Shown here in pieces: positions 6,369 to 14,147 of a stretch of 14,147 nt of DNA. Source of the stretch: CAZKYP01 sp964556885 (GTDB lineage Bacteria; Planctomycetota; Phycisphaerae; Sedimentisphaerales; Anaerobacaceae); assembly GCA_964556885.1 (NCBI GenBank), contig CAZKYP010000081.1:1-14147 (forward strand). Direction: 5' to 3'. Numbering within the stretch: the first letter of the stretch is position 1; each line of letters starts with the position of its first letter. The notes beneath the pieces were generated by a model. The model was not told the origin of the DNA and ran no database searches. It was given only the letters and a program-made list of their open reading frames with translations. The position numbers were made by a program, and so were the translations under genes.

Positions 6369-7214
6369 TCAGGAGCGGCAGTCCATAAAAAGGACTACTT
6401 TGTCATATTTCTCTTTGGGCAGGGAATTTTTTAGTATCTTGTGGATTTCCCACATCGGTGTGCGCTGAGTGGTATGCGTGATGATGATGCGCTCATTTTG
6501 CAGATTATTCAGCAAGGTCACAAACTCATCGATGTGCATGTGTCTGCCGGCCTCAGCCCGCCCGGAATGTTCGCCTTCGTAGAATGTGCATTCGGCAATC
6601 AGAATCCTGCTTTGCTTAATATAATCCAACTGAGAAAAATCAACGTATTGAGTATCGCCAAGGTAAGTCACAATCGGAAAATCGATCCTGTAATCGATTT
6701 CAACTCCCTTCTTTTTCAACTCGACAATCTGCGGCCCAGTCAGGTCTGTGTATTCTGATTTGAGTTTTTTTCGTCTTTCTATCACACTGAAGCCGACCGA
6801 GCCTTTGCTGTGCTTGGTCGGGAATACCTTCGCGAAAAGATTGGGCTTTATCTGGTACTCGTCGCCGGGTTTTACACCGACCAGGTTTGCCGGTATCTTA
6901 TTGCCGTCCAGCCTGGCCCAAGAATCGATTATCTCCGCCATCGGTTTTAGCAGATTTTTCGGGGCCACTATTGTCCCTGCGGATATACCGCAGAAGTTCC
7001 GCTGCGAGAGGTAATACGCAATCCCGGCCGCATGGTCCATGTGCCCGTGCGTCAGCAGAACGTGATTTATGGGGATAATCTGGTCAGGGGCCTTGCCGAT
7101 ATCGAAGCAGACGTCCAACTGCGGCATCGCAACAACCGTCTCCTCGCCGGCGACGGAATAACCGATGATTTCCAAATCATCTATCTTCAGGCTTGCTAAA
7201 TGATGGCTGGGCAT
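6369..7214 (-). CDS. Metallo-beta-lactamase-fold hydrolase, RNase Z type
   Basis: The 281-residue protein has the full metal-binding set: 'LLTHGHMDH' (53-61, HxHxDH), His135 in 'PTKHSKGSVGF', Asp187 in 'YLGDTQ', and His247 in 'IITHTTQR'. The stretch 'GPQIVELKKKGVEIDY' (160-175) is the insertion typical of RNase Z proteins. Family members bind two Zn ions and cleave phosphodiesters such as tRNA 3' trailers. The usual HEAT motif reads 'AECT' here (207-210), its His replaced, so a true tRNase Z role is uncertain; it could be a paralogue acting on another nucleic acid or small ester. It is cytoplasmic, without a signal peptide. AGGA lies 7 nt before the ATG. The gene is divergent from the AsmA-like operon. 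Confidence 0.8.
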   Translation of the reverse strand: MPSHHLASLKIDDLEIIGYSVAGEETVVAMPQLDVCFDIGKAPDQIIPINHVLLTHGHMDHAAGIAYYLSQRNFCGISAGTIVAPKNLLKPMAEIIDSWARLDGNKIPANLVGVKPGDEYQIKPNLFAKVFPTKHSKGSVGFSVIERRKKLKSEYTDLTGPQIVELKKKGVEIDYRIDFPIVTYLGDTQYVDFSQLDYIKQSRILIAECTFYEGEHSGRAEAGRHMHIDEFVTLLNNLQNERIIITHTTQRTPMWEIHKILKNSLPKEKYDKVVLFMDCRS

Positions 7215-7335
7215 TAGACTATCCTAAATATCGAACTTCCAAAAGTCAATAATAGTAGGAAATATCGATGATTGTGTCAATTTGTTTTCAATAAACGCTT
7301 AACCAGTAAAAAAATACTTTAATAAGGCTAAACCG

Positions 7336-10300
7336 TTGACTGCAAGAAGAAACTACTATAGGACAAAGAGCAATAAAAAGTCCCGTCTAAGTCGATTTAT
7401 CCGGAAAATCGCATGGCTTGTCTTTATTGCAGCGATAATTTGCCTTATATCCTATAAATGGCTCATCCCCACACTGATACGGGACAGAATCGAAAGAAGA
7501 CTCTCGGTGATTTGCGGCAGCCCCGTGAAGGTAGGCGATTTCCGAATAAATCGCTCCGGGCAGGTCTGGCTGGATGCAATTTCATTTTACGACAAAGAAA
7601 AACAAAACTGGCTTTCGATTGAGAATACACGGGCAGTTCTCGGCAACTGGCCGAGTTTCCATCCTTATATAAAAGAAATTGAAATTAATGGATTAAATCT
7701 GCAAATATCATCGACCAACGGCAAACTGAACTTACCTATGATAAACCTGCCCGGCCGCTCGGCGGATGCAGATCAGGAACCAGCATTATCAAAAATCACG
7801 GTGAAAAAAGCGAAAGTTCTTCTTACCGACGCAAAAGATTCACAAATTCTTTTTGATAATCTGGAGTTGTCGGTCACCAAAACCGGTCAAATTTACAATT
7901 TTCAATTAAACCAGGCCCAAATGCAAAGACCGGAATTCTTATTCTCCGAAGGCAGATTTGACCCCGGGAATAAGGAATTTTTTGCTACATTGCGTACCAA
8001 ACAACAATTCACAAAAGCAGAAACTAATATCCTTTTTAGCATCCTGAATATGGAAGGTATGTCGGTGGAAGGCGATCTTGAAGCAAATATAAAAACCACC
8101 GGTCCGCTGAACCAGCCCCGGCGGTGGCAACCGGAAGGAACCGTAAAACTAAATAACTGGATTTTTGAGGATGATGAAACCCGAACCCGGCGTATATTCA
8201 ATAGCAACCTGGAAATCACTTCATCCGGAATTCATATCAACAACCTCAGCATAAGCGATGCGAACGGCGTGGAGTTGCTCGGCGCAGATAGAGCTAATGT
8301 TGCCTTGGACAACTGGCCCGGTTTAAATCCGGAACTTTCGGAAATAGAAATATTCTCGCCAAGAATCCGTACTATATACCTCGATAATAAATTCATTTTT
8401 CCCGCTCTGCTAAGCACAGGCAAAAGGTCAGCCTCAACCATTAAATTACCCGATATCCGGAGACTGGCAATCAGCAATGCAGAGGTTGTAGTGGAAAAAA
8501 TTCCTGACGAGGAAATTGTTCTGGATAGAATCCAGGTAAACATCATCAAGCAAAAAGATATTTACAATATTACTGTAAACCGGCTGACCCCGGATGATTC
8601 GAATTCCATTGTCATAAAAGGCTCGATAAATCCGGAAACCCTGGACGTTGACATGTCACTGGCAGTCGACAGCGAAATCAAAAAGTCTGAAACGGATTTA
8701 CTGTTCGAAGCTATGAATATCCCCAAGTTTTTAAATTCAGGCAACATATCGGCCGATCTGAATATCAAAGGTTCCATACAAGATCCGAATGAGCTGACGC
8801 CCGCCGGAATAATCAAACTAAAAGACTGCTTCATAAAATCGATAGATGAAAAATTTCTTTACGACATAGACACCATAATCGATGTAAACGAACAAAACGT
8901 ATCACTCACCGACCTTGCAGTCAGAGATGTCAATGGACTCGAATGGCTGAGTGCAAAAAGTTCTATACTAACACTAACAAACTGGCCGGGTCCACAACCG
9001 GTCCTGACACAAATCGATGTCTCAGGTTTGAAACTAAAAGCATCACTAACCAGGGATGAACAGAAATTAAAATCGTTACTGCAAACGAGTGAATCCGCAA
9101 AGGTAAAAAATATATATATCGACCTTCAAAAACTCAATGTCATTGATGCATCCATAGATATATCCGTCCCCAACGAACCGGTTATGGCTTTTGACAATCT
9201 CGAACTGCATTTGGCGCTCAAACCCGATACCTATGATGTCAAATTCTCTCGCAAGACATTCAATGATCCAAATGTGTTAAACCTCATAGCTGCATATAAT
9301 CCGACTACTTCAGAGCTTGAACTCGCGTTGCAGGCGGATATGACGGTCAGCGATGCAGAAACGAAAGCGGCACAATCGCTGTTAAATATTCCCCATTTTC
9401 AAACGCACGGCAAATTCGAATCCGACCTGACAATTTCCGGAGCAATTAACAAGCCGCAGACACTACAGCCAAAAGGTATTATTCGACTTTCGAACTGGTT
9501 TGCGGCCGCCGCAGACGGCACAGCTCCGCAAACTTTCAGCACGGACATAAAGTTCGACGGACCAAAACTACAACTTGAGAATCTTGCTGTCACAGACGCA
9601 AACAACCTCGAGTGGTTAAGTGCGAATACTTCAAACATAATCCTCGAAAACTGGCCCGGCCCGCAGCCCGTCCTGACGGGGATAGAAACGGATGGGCTGA
9701 AACTGTTCGTTTACCTGATTGACGACAAGCTCCGCCTGCCTGTCAATTTGCCTTCGGATGAATCAGAAAACCAAACCAGCGACAATATCAACCTGCAAAA
9801 ACTGACAATCAGCAATGCATTAATCGGTATAGCCAATCGAAAAAACTCGAAACTGACATTTGATTCTTTGTCACTCAAGCCCGCAGAACAAAAAGGCTTC
9901 TATGACGTTTCACTGACCTATGATAAGGCACAGGAACCTGAACCGGATACGATACGTCTAAACGGCGTAGTAAACCCAAAAACCACAGAGGCGAGGCTCA
10001 CACTTCAAATGAATCACAAAGCTCTCAAGCAGGAAACCGCGGTCATCTTCGCTGCATTAGGAATACCGGAAGCCTCCGGTGAAGGTAAGTTAACCGCCGA
10101 TATAAAAATTACCGGTCTTTTGAATGAGCCGTCAAAATTACAATCCAGCGGCAATGTCAAATTAGACCAGTGTACTTTATACATCAATAACAGTGTTTTC
10201 GCAAAAAACATTATTACTACAGGCTGGCTCGAAAACAAAAGCCTCAGCTTTGACCGGTTCGATGCCCTTGTATGCAACGGTCCGGCCAGCGGCTTATTTT

Positions 10301-10998
10301 ATATCCAGGCCAAACAGGGTAAACTGGTAGAGTACGGCGGGCATTTCTCAGGCGATAAAATGAGCTTTGTTGAGCTGACGTCCATCTTCGGGGGCCCGGG
10401 CAAAAAAGCGTCAACAGGTTTCGTCAAACTCAATTACTACTTCACCGCCGACAGCAACAGTATCAATAGCCTCAGAGGAGACGGACAGCTTGTCCTCGAC
10501 AATGCGGACATTACCGTCATCCCGATAATCCCACAACTGTTCAAATTAATGGGGCTGATCAAACTCGATCCTTTGAATGTGTCCGATACCCATTGCGCAT
10601 TCGGTATGACCGGACCGATAGTGAAGGTCAAAAGCGCCCATATAGCCAATACTTTCGGTGCGATAGAAGTCGAACCCGGCGGAACCATTAATCTTCAAAA
10701 ACGTACTGTCGATATGTACGTGATAACCGTACCGCTCAGGCAGCTTGATGCTATTGCACGCCGCATACCGTTTGCCGATATCTTTTTCAACTTGAAAGAC
10801 AAGCTCACTCGATTTTACATAAGGGGACAATGGTCGTCACCGCCGACCAAATTAATAACCAAGACACCAATAAAAGACATCAGAGAAGGCAGCGTCGGCT
10901 TCTTTAAGGATATCGCAAGAAACGGTGGAAACTTCGGCAGAAATATGCTGGAAAGATTCGGAGTTTTGTTATCTGCAACACAAAACAATACAAAATAA
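7336..10998 (+). CDS. Large AsmA-like protein with four 223-residue repeats
   Basis: The 1220-residue protein has a basic N-terminus, one membrane helix (about 27-45), then an extended periplasmic region rich in short beta-strands. Four repeat units are marked by the motif NWP at 104, 326, 549 and 772 (steps 222, 223, 223) and by a G-x-(L/I)-x-x-P start at 256, 479, 702 and 927 (steps 223, 223, 225), giving about four and a half units. The C-terminal 200 residues ('GDKMSFVELTSIFGG', 'LRGDGQLVLDNADI', 'FGAIEVEPGGTINL') look like an AsmA C-terminal domain. Relatives build bridges that move or organise outer-membrane lipids; that role is inferred. The start is TTG at 7336, the only start in the open frame after a TAA at 7300, with AAGG 8 nt upstream. 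Confidence 0.8.
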   Translation: MTARRNYYRTKSNKKSRLSRFIRKIAWLVFIAAIICLISYKWLIPTLIRDRIERRLSVICGSPVKVGDFRINRSGQVWLDAISFYDKEKQNWLSIENTRAVLGNWPSFHPYIKEIEINGLNLQISSTNGKLNLPMINLPGRSADADQEPALSKITVKKAKVLLTDAKDSQILFDNLELSVTKTGQIYNFQLNQAQMQRPEFLFSEGRFDPGNKEFFATLRTKQQFTKAETNILFSILNMEGMSVEGDLEANIKTTGPLNQPRRWQPEGTVKLNNWIFEDDETRTRRIFNSNLEITSSGIHINNLSISDANGVELLGADRANVALDNWPGLNPELSEIEIFSPRIRTIYLDNKFIFPALLSTGKRSASTIKLPDIRRLAISNAEVVVEKIPDEEIVLDRIQVNIIKQKDIYNITVNRLTPDDSNSIVIKGSINPETLDVDMSLAVDSEIKKSETDLLFEAMNIPKFLNSGNISADLNIKGSIQDPNELTPAGIIKLKDCFIKSIDEKFLYDIDTIIDVNEQNVSLTDLAVRDVNGLEWLSAKSSILTLTNWPGPQPVLTQIDVSGLKLKASLTRDEQKLKSLLQTSESAKVKNIYIDLQKLNVIDASIDISVPNEPVMAFDNLELHLALKPDTYDVKFSRKTFNDPNVLNLIAAYNPTTSELELALQADMTVSDAETKAAQSLLNIPHFQTHGKFESDLTISGAINKPQTLQPKGIIRLSNWFAAAADGTAPQTFSTDIKFDGPKLQLENLAVTDANNLEWLSANTSNIILENWPGPQPVLTGIETDGLKLFVYLIDDKLRLPVNLPSDESENQTSDNINLQKLTISNALIGIANRKNSKLTFDSLSLKPAEQKGFYDVSLTYDKAQEPEPDTIRLNGVVNPKTTEARLTLQMNHKALKQETAVIFAALGIPEASGEGKLTADIKITGLLNEPSKLQSSGNVKLDQCTLYINNSVFAKNIITTGWLENKSLSFDRFDALVCNGPASGLFYIQAKQGKLVEYGGHFSGDKMSFVELTSIFGGPGKKASTGFVKLNYYFTADSNSINSLRGDGQLVLDNADITVIPIIPQLFKLMGLIKLDPLNVSDTHCAFGMTGPIVKVKSAHIANTFGAIEVEPGGTINLQKRTVDMYVITVPLRQLDAIARRIPFADIFFNLKDKLTRFYIRGQWSSPPTKLITKTPIKDIREGSVGFFKDIARNGGNFGRNMLERFGVLLSATQNNTK

Positions 10999-11013
10999 GG
11001 AGTCTGTAATTCG

Positions 11014-11733
11014 ATGCCCGACAAGCGCTCTCATCGAGGTCCGCATCCGTCTGATAAGCAGTTGTTCGCACAGAGCAAATTGCCCGACCTCAGAGTGGCC
11101 CTGACCGATTATTCTTTGCTGCTGACTAAAGGCTATGCCGAAAAGAGCGCACTTAAATTAGTCGGCGACAAATTCTCGCTGACCGAAAGACAGCGATTGG
11201 CCGTAATGCGTTCCGCCTGTTCCGACCAGCAGCTTGCATCCCGAAAGCAAAGACGACTTGAATTACAAAAACTCACCGGTCGGTCTGTCGCAGTTGACGG
11301 CTACAATGCATTGATTACCATAGAGGCGGCAATAAGCGGGGCCGTCTTACTCAAAGGCCGCGACGGCTCCTATCGTGACCTTGCAAGTATTCACGGAACA
11401 TACCGCAAAGTCGACGAGACAATCCCCGCTGTACAACTGATAGGTACGTTCCTGCACCAGTCCGGAGCAGGTGAGGTTCTTTGGCTATTGGACAGCCCCG
11501 TCTCAAACAGCGGCCGACTTAAAACACTAATAGGCAAACTGGCACGTGAAAACAACTGGAACTGGCAAATTGAACTCATCATCAGTCCCGATGCCGAGCT
11601 GAAAAAGACCGATTCGATTGTAGTAAGCAGCGACAGCGTCGTGCTCGATACCTGTAAAACATGGGTAAACCTGGTCGCTGAAATCATTAAATATAAAATA
11701 ACCGACGCCTGGATTATCGACATGTCCGTCTGA
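11014..11733 (+). CDS. DUF434 (plus DUF5616-like) domain protein
   Basis: The 239-residue protein starts with the DUF434 pattern 'RGPHPSDKQLF' (8-18) and a helical region to about 75. From 90 on it has alternating strands and helices with conserved-looking acidic sites: 'VAVDGYN' (92-98), 'LWLLDSPVSNSGRL' (156-169), and 'SSDSVVLD' (205-212). Function is unknown. The VDGYN and later Asp pattern resembles PIN/NYN-type nuclease sites, but this is speculation. It is cytoplasmic, without signal peptide or membrane helix. The ribosome site AAGGAG overlaps the TAA of the AsmA gene and lies 11 nt before the ATG, so translation is linked to that gene and the two form an operon. Confidence 0.75.
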   Translation: MPDKRSHRGPHPSDKQLFAQSKLPDLRVALTDYSLLLTKGYAEKSALKLVGDKFSLTERQRLAVMRSACSDQQLASRKQRRLELQKLTGRSVAVDGYNALITIEAAISGAVLLKGRDGSYRDLASIHGTYRKVDETIPAVQLIGTFLHQSGAGEVLWLLDSPVSNSGRLKTLIGKLARENNWNWQIELIISPDAELKKTDSIVVSSDSVVLDTCKTWVNLVAEIIKYKITDAWIIDMSV

Positions 11734-11794
11734 ATCGTTATAATAATCAGATAATCAGCCGGAGCCTGAATAAATATAAGAAAGGGGCAGATAA

Positions 11795-12301
11795 ATGGAC
11801 GGCATAAATAAAGAAGAACATATCAACGCCGAAACCACAGACGAAATTGAAGTACGTATTGTCAACGTCGAACCGATGCGAATTGCAAGTGTTCGAGTCG
11901 TCAGTAAAAATCCGGAACAGCAGGCATGGCAAAAGCTGAGTACCTGGGCCGAAGCCGAGGGCCTGCTGGACGACCTTGAAAAACACCCTGTATTCGGCTT
12001 TAATAATCCCAGCCCGTCGCCCGGCCACAAGGAATACGGCTACGAGTTCTGGATCGGTGTGGATTCGGACACTGATGCAGAAGGCGAAATCGAAATTAAA
12101 GACTTTCCCGGCGGGCTTTATGCGGTAACCTCATGCACAAGTCCGGCCGTTGTAGGACCGACATGGATACGGCTCTGGAATCATGTCAACTCGGACAAGT
12201 GCGAATACAAATGGCGCAAAACCCACGAGCTTGAAAGACTCCTGAATCCCCGCGCTTCCGAAGATGATTACGAATTCGACCTGTACCTGCCGATAGAATA
12301 A
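11795..12301 (+). CDS. Stand-alone GyrI-like effector-binding domain protein
   Basis: Residues 18-167 form one GyrI-like/AraC effector-binding domain: 'IEVRIVNVEPMRIASVRV' (18-35), 'YGYEFWIGVD' (81-90), 'IKDFPGGLYAVTSC' (101-114), 'TWIRLWNHV' (123-131) and a C-terminal 'EFDLYLPIE' (160-168). There is no HTH domain, so it is a free ligand-binding or enzyme form; some relatives hydrolyse cyclopropanoid toxins and others bind drugs. Glu84 in the 'YEFW' stretch is in the place of the conserved acidic residue. It is 61 nt downstream of the DUF434 gene with its own AAAGGGG ribosome site, likely in the same operon. The ligand is unknown. Confidence 0.8.
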   Translation: MDGINKEEHINAETTDEIEVRIVNVEPMRIASVRVVSKNPEQQAWQKLSTWAEAEGLLDDLEKHPVFGFNNPSPSPGHKEYGYEFWIGVDSDTDAEGEIEIKDFPGGLYAVTSCTSPAVVGPTWIRLWNHVNSDKCEYKWRKTHELERLLNPRASEDDYEFDLYLPIE

Positions 12302-12302
12302 T

Positions 12303-12986
12303 TCAAACCGCATCGATCAGTTTTCGGATTGTATAAAGGTCGATTTCCTCGAGACTGTTGCAGATTAAATCGGCGCCGGAGAGGTGTTCGGCAGTTGCGG
12401 AATTTGTCACCGCGATACATTTGGCCCCCGCTGCTATTGCCGCCTGTACGCCGCTGGGAGCGTCTTCAAAAACAACACAATTTGCAGGCTCGATACCCAT
12501 TCGCCTCGCAGCGGTAAGAAAAAGCTCGGGATTAGGCTTCTTTTTCGTAATCTCGCTGCCGGTAACATAAACCATTTTCTTATACGGCACTTTTACGGAT
12601 TCCAGAATTGCACGGGACAGCTCGAGCGACGCGGATGTAGCAATAGCCAAACGAAAATCGCATCTCTGCAACGCCCCATTTATCAGCTCTAATACACCCG
12701 GAAATGCAGGAAGCGGTTCTTCCTGTATCGCCTTTATCAGGTATTGCTCGCGCAATTGAGCCGCATCTTTGATTTGCTGCTCCGTCAATCGCAGGCCGTG
12801 CACATCCGCTGCGGCCTTAACATATTTCTCCGCCCCCCTGCCTATGCCGGCATCGAAATCCTCCGGTTTGACACCCTTCAGGCCGAACATATCTTCGAAG
12901 ACCATTATAGTAACCTTAGCATTGACCGGCTCGGTATCGGCAATCAGACCATCTACATCAAAAATCAGACCATATAATTGGGCCAT
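12303..12986 (-). CDS. HAD superfamily phosphatase, beta-phosphoglucomutase-like
   Basis: The 227-residue protein shows all four HAD motifs: 'IFDVDGLIADTEP' (8-20, nucleophile Asp10 and acid Asp12), 'AIATSAS' (114-120), 'KKKPNP' (148-153) and 'VFEDAPSG' (172-179, with Glu174-Asp175 for Mg). A helical cap lies between about 17 and 90, as in subfamily I enzymes such as beta-phosphoglucomutase and phosphoglycolate phosphatase. It removes or moves a phosphate on a small sugar phosphate; the exact substrate is not readable. I place the start at the ATG at 12986; a TTG 12 nt upstream is also in frame, and neither has a clear ribosome site. It ends 1 nt from the convergent GyrI-like gene. Confidence 0.85.
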   Translation of the reverse strand: MAQLYGLIFDVDGLIADTEPVNAKVTIMVFEDMFGLKGVKPEDFDAGIGRGAEKYVKAAADVHGLRLTEQQIKDAAQLREQYLIKAIQEEPLPAFPGVLELINGALQRCDFRLAIATSASLELSRAILESVKVPYKKMVYVTGSEITKKKPNPELFLTAARRMGIEPANCVVFEDAPSGVQAAIAAGAKCIAVTNSATAEHLSGADLICNSLEEIDLYTIRKLIDAV

Positions 12987-12990
12987 ATCA

Positions 12991-13034
12991 AAAAGCAAAA
13001 AGTAAATATCAAAATTACAAAGTAAAAATCAAAT
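12991..13034. repeat. Left arm of AT-rich intergenic repeat
   Basis: Two direct copies of a roughly 22-nt unit start CAAA(A)AGTAAA and run to CAAATAAAATT. GTAAAAATCAAA at 13022-13033 is the exact reverse complement of a 12-mer in the right arm at 13149-13160. The arm covers the leader of the HAD gene. Confidence 0.45.
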
Positions 13035-13050
13035 AAAATTTATTGGTGTT

Positions 13051-13079
13051 AAAATACATACATACAGTAACTCTGTCAA
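13051..13079 (-). promoter_or_regulatory. Sigma70-type promoter of the HAD phosphatase gene
   Basis: On the minus strand a perfect TTGACA (13079-13074) is followed after 17 bp by TATTTT (13056-13051, 4 of 6 to consensus). The leader to the ATG at 12986 would be about 58 nt and runs through the AT-rich left repeat arm. Confidence 0.55.
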
Positions 13080-13130
13080 GGTTGGAGACGAACGTGCCAT
13101 AAAGAAGCCTATGGGTACGATTTCAATTTA

Positions 13131-13178
13131 TACACTTTGATATGTCATTTTGATTTTTACACTTTAATATTTGATTTT
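13131..13178. repeat. Right arm of AT-rich intergenic repeat
   Basis: Two direct copies of a unit start TACACTTT (13131-13138 and 13158-13165, 27-nt step), and TTTGATTTTTAC at 13149-13160 pairs with the left arm. The arm lies in front of the ECF sigma gene and ends in a run of eight T (13173-13182 region). Confidence 0.45.
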
Positions 13179-13257
13179 TTTTGCCGCGTTTTTGGTATGC
13201 AGCGCATTTATAATAGCGATGATAGTTGGAACCATTAAACTCCGGAGTACGGTTAAC

Positions 13258-13797
13258 GTGGACAAAGAAAACCAACTGGTGGCCCAGGCACGATATGATT
13301 CTACAGCCTTCGTGCGGCTGTATCGCAGGCATTACGATGCGATATTTCGATATTGCGTACACCGGCTGTTCGAAAGGACGGCCGCCGAAGATGTTACTTC
13401 GGAAGTATTTCTCAGGGTTGTTGAAAAACTCGAATATTTCAGCGGTTCGGAAAAGCAGTTTCGCAACTGGCTTTATAAAATCGCAACCAACTCCGTCAAC
13501 AATCATCTGAGAAAATCCGCCCGTCGAAATAATCTCTTGAAAATCACCCGCGAGCAGATCGCCGAAACTGCTGATAATTGCGAACAGGCAATTGAAAAAA
13601 TGGCCTTTTTGAAAGTCGCCATACTGGCTCTTAAACCGCGGTACCAAACTATCATCACCCTGCGTTTCTTTGAAAATCTGAAATTAACCGAAATCGCCGA
13701 GGTGCTCGGCTGTAATCCAGGCACTGTTAGAAGCCAGTTATCACGGGCACTGACTAAGTTGCGAAAGAAAATGGCCCAAGAGTCCATTGAGAAATAA
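13258..13797 (+). CDS. ECF-type RNA polymerase sigma factor
   Basis: From GTG 13258 the product is 179 residues, the usual ECF length. Region 2 ('FVRLYRRHYDAIFRYC' at 18-33, 'AAEDVTSEVFLRVVEKL' at 42-58, 'FRNWLYKIATNSVNNHLR' at 68-85) binds core polymerase and the -10; region 4 ('LKPRYQTIITLRFFENLKL' at 125-143, HTH to 'GTVRSQLSRALTKLRKKM' at 155-172) binds the -35. I prefer GTG over the in-frame TTG (13171) and ATG (13219): GGAG stands 10 nt before the GTG and the extra residues are a hydrophobic translation of the AT-rich repeat. The next gene, an anti-sigma candidate, starts 12 nt after the stop, so the pair is an operon. Confidence 0.9.
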   Translation: MDKENQLVAQARYDSTAFVRLYRRHYDAIFRYCVHRLFERTAAEDVTSEVFLRVVEKLEYFSGSEKQFRNWLYKIATNSVNNHLRKSARRNNLLKITREQIAETADNCEQAIEKMAFLKVAILALKPRYQTIITLRFFENLKLTEIAEVLGCNPGTVRSQLSRALTKLRKKMAQESIEK

Positions 13798-13809
13798 AAG
13801 GTCATCAAA

Positions 13810-14147
13810 ATGAATAATGACGAAAAACAATTCGAAAATTTTATCAAAGATATTAAATTTGATGATACTCCCGATACCGCTCATCGTGACGAACTTGAAC
13901 ATAATCTTCTGGCCGCTCTGGCAAAGCAACCTCGGCACAAACAACAGACTGTAAATATTTGGAGAAAGATTATGAGCTCAAGAATAACAAAAATATCGGC
14001 TGCGGCGGCTGCAATTATTATTATCGCCATTTTCGGATGGATATCATATAATCCGGATTTACCGCAGATAACATCACTTACTTTACTTGCCAAAGCATCT
14101 GCCGCCGAGCAGTCACTTTTTTACGGCTCCGGCGGTATTATACATAT
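13810..14147 (+). CDS. Predicted membrane anti-sigma factor, cut by the window end
   Basis: 112 codons are present and the frame runs off the right edge. The N-terminal part (1-58) is cytosolic and carries 'KFDDTPDTAHRDELEHNLL' (16-34), a motif I associate with sigma-linked proteins of Phycisphaerae. A membrane helix follows (about 60-78, after 'SSRITKISAAAAA'), then a periplasmic start ('LLAKASAAEQSLFYGSGG'). The order sigma gene then one-pass membrane protein, 12 nt apart, is the classic ECF/anti-sigma layout. It would hold the sigma factor at the membrane until an envelope signal arrives; no zinc-binding HxxxCxxC is seen. AAGG lies 8 nt before the ATG, overlapping the end of the sigma gene. 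Confidence 0.75.
   Translation, partial: MNNDEKQFENFIKDIKFDDTPDTAHRDELEHNLLAALAKQPRHKQQTVNIWRKIMSSRITKISAAAAAIIIIAIFGWISYNPDLPQITSLTLLAKASAAEQSLFYGSGGIIH

Noticed and set aside
13171..13257. TTG-started N-terminal membrane segment on the ECF sigma factor
   Set aside because: The hydrophobic residues are the translation of the T-rich repeat arm; GTG 13258 gives a normal ECF length with a GGAG site.

Overview
The window reads like a planctomycete chromosome, probably Phycisphaerae (Sedimentisphaerales-like). The clearest hint is the pair at the right end: an ECF sigma factor followed at once by a one-pass membrane protein whose N-terminus carries a 'FDD(T)PD..HRDELE' motif, a style I associate with anti-sigma proteins of that group. 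The large AsmA-like protein, the export signals, an outer-membrane barrel and Shine-Dalgarno-led genes with some TTG/GTG starts fit a double-membrane bacterium. The taxonomic call is inference. I see no rRNA, tRNA, CRISPR array, insertion sequence or prophage.

Left part (1-2155). A secreted GH5-type glycoside hydrolase runs off the left edge on the minus strand. Next comes a minus-strand fusion of a nucleotidyltransferase (HxGH type) and a compact HddA-like GHMP sugar kinase, which would make and activate a sugar-1-phosphate. It is divergent from a PadR regulator. The shared intergenic region holds two good sigma70-type promoters. The PadR promoter overlaps a perfect 10+1+10 palindrome, and the fusion-gene promoter has a matching half-site in its spacer, so PadR may control both directions.

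Middle part (2156-6368). padR overlaps a gene for a membrane protein with an N-terminal HAAS-like helical domain. Facing it are a predicted outer-membrane beta-barrel and an exported protein with a transglutaminase-like Cys-His-Asp triad followed by five TPRs, both on the minus strand. Between the TPR gene and the next gene lies an apparent frameshifted gene remnant.

Right part (6369-14147). A metallo-beta-lactamase-fold hydrolase of the RNase Z type (minus) is divergent from a likely operon: a 1220-residue AsmA-like protein made of four near-exact 223-residue periods, a DUF434-type protein, and a stand-alone GyrI-like effector-binding protein. A HAD phosphatase converges on that operon with a 1-nt gap. 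It is separated from the ECF sigma/anti-sigma pair by an AT-rich region with inverted and direct repeats and a strong promoter for the HAD gene.

The most novel candidates are the nucleotidyltransferase-kinase fusion with its palindromic PadR control region, the periodic AsmA protein with its DUF434 partner, and the transglutaminase-TPR protein. I do not see a complete, clearly undescribed defence or mobile system.
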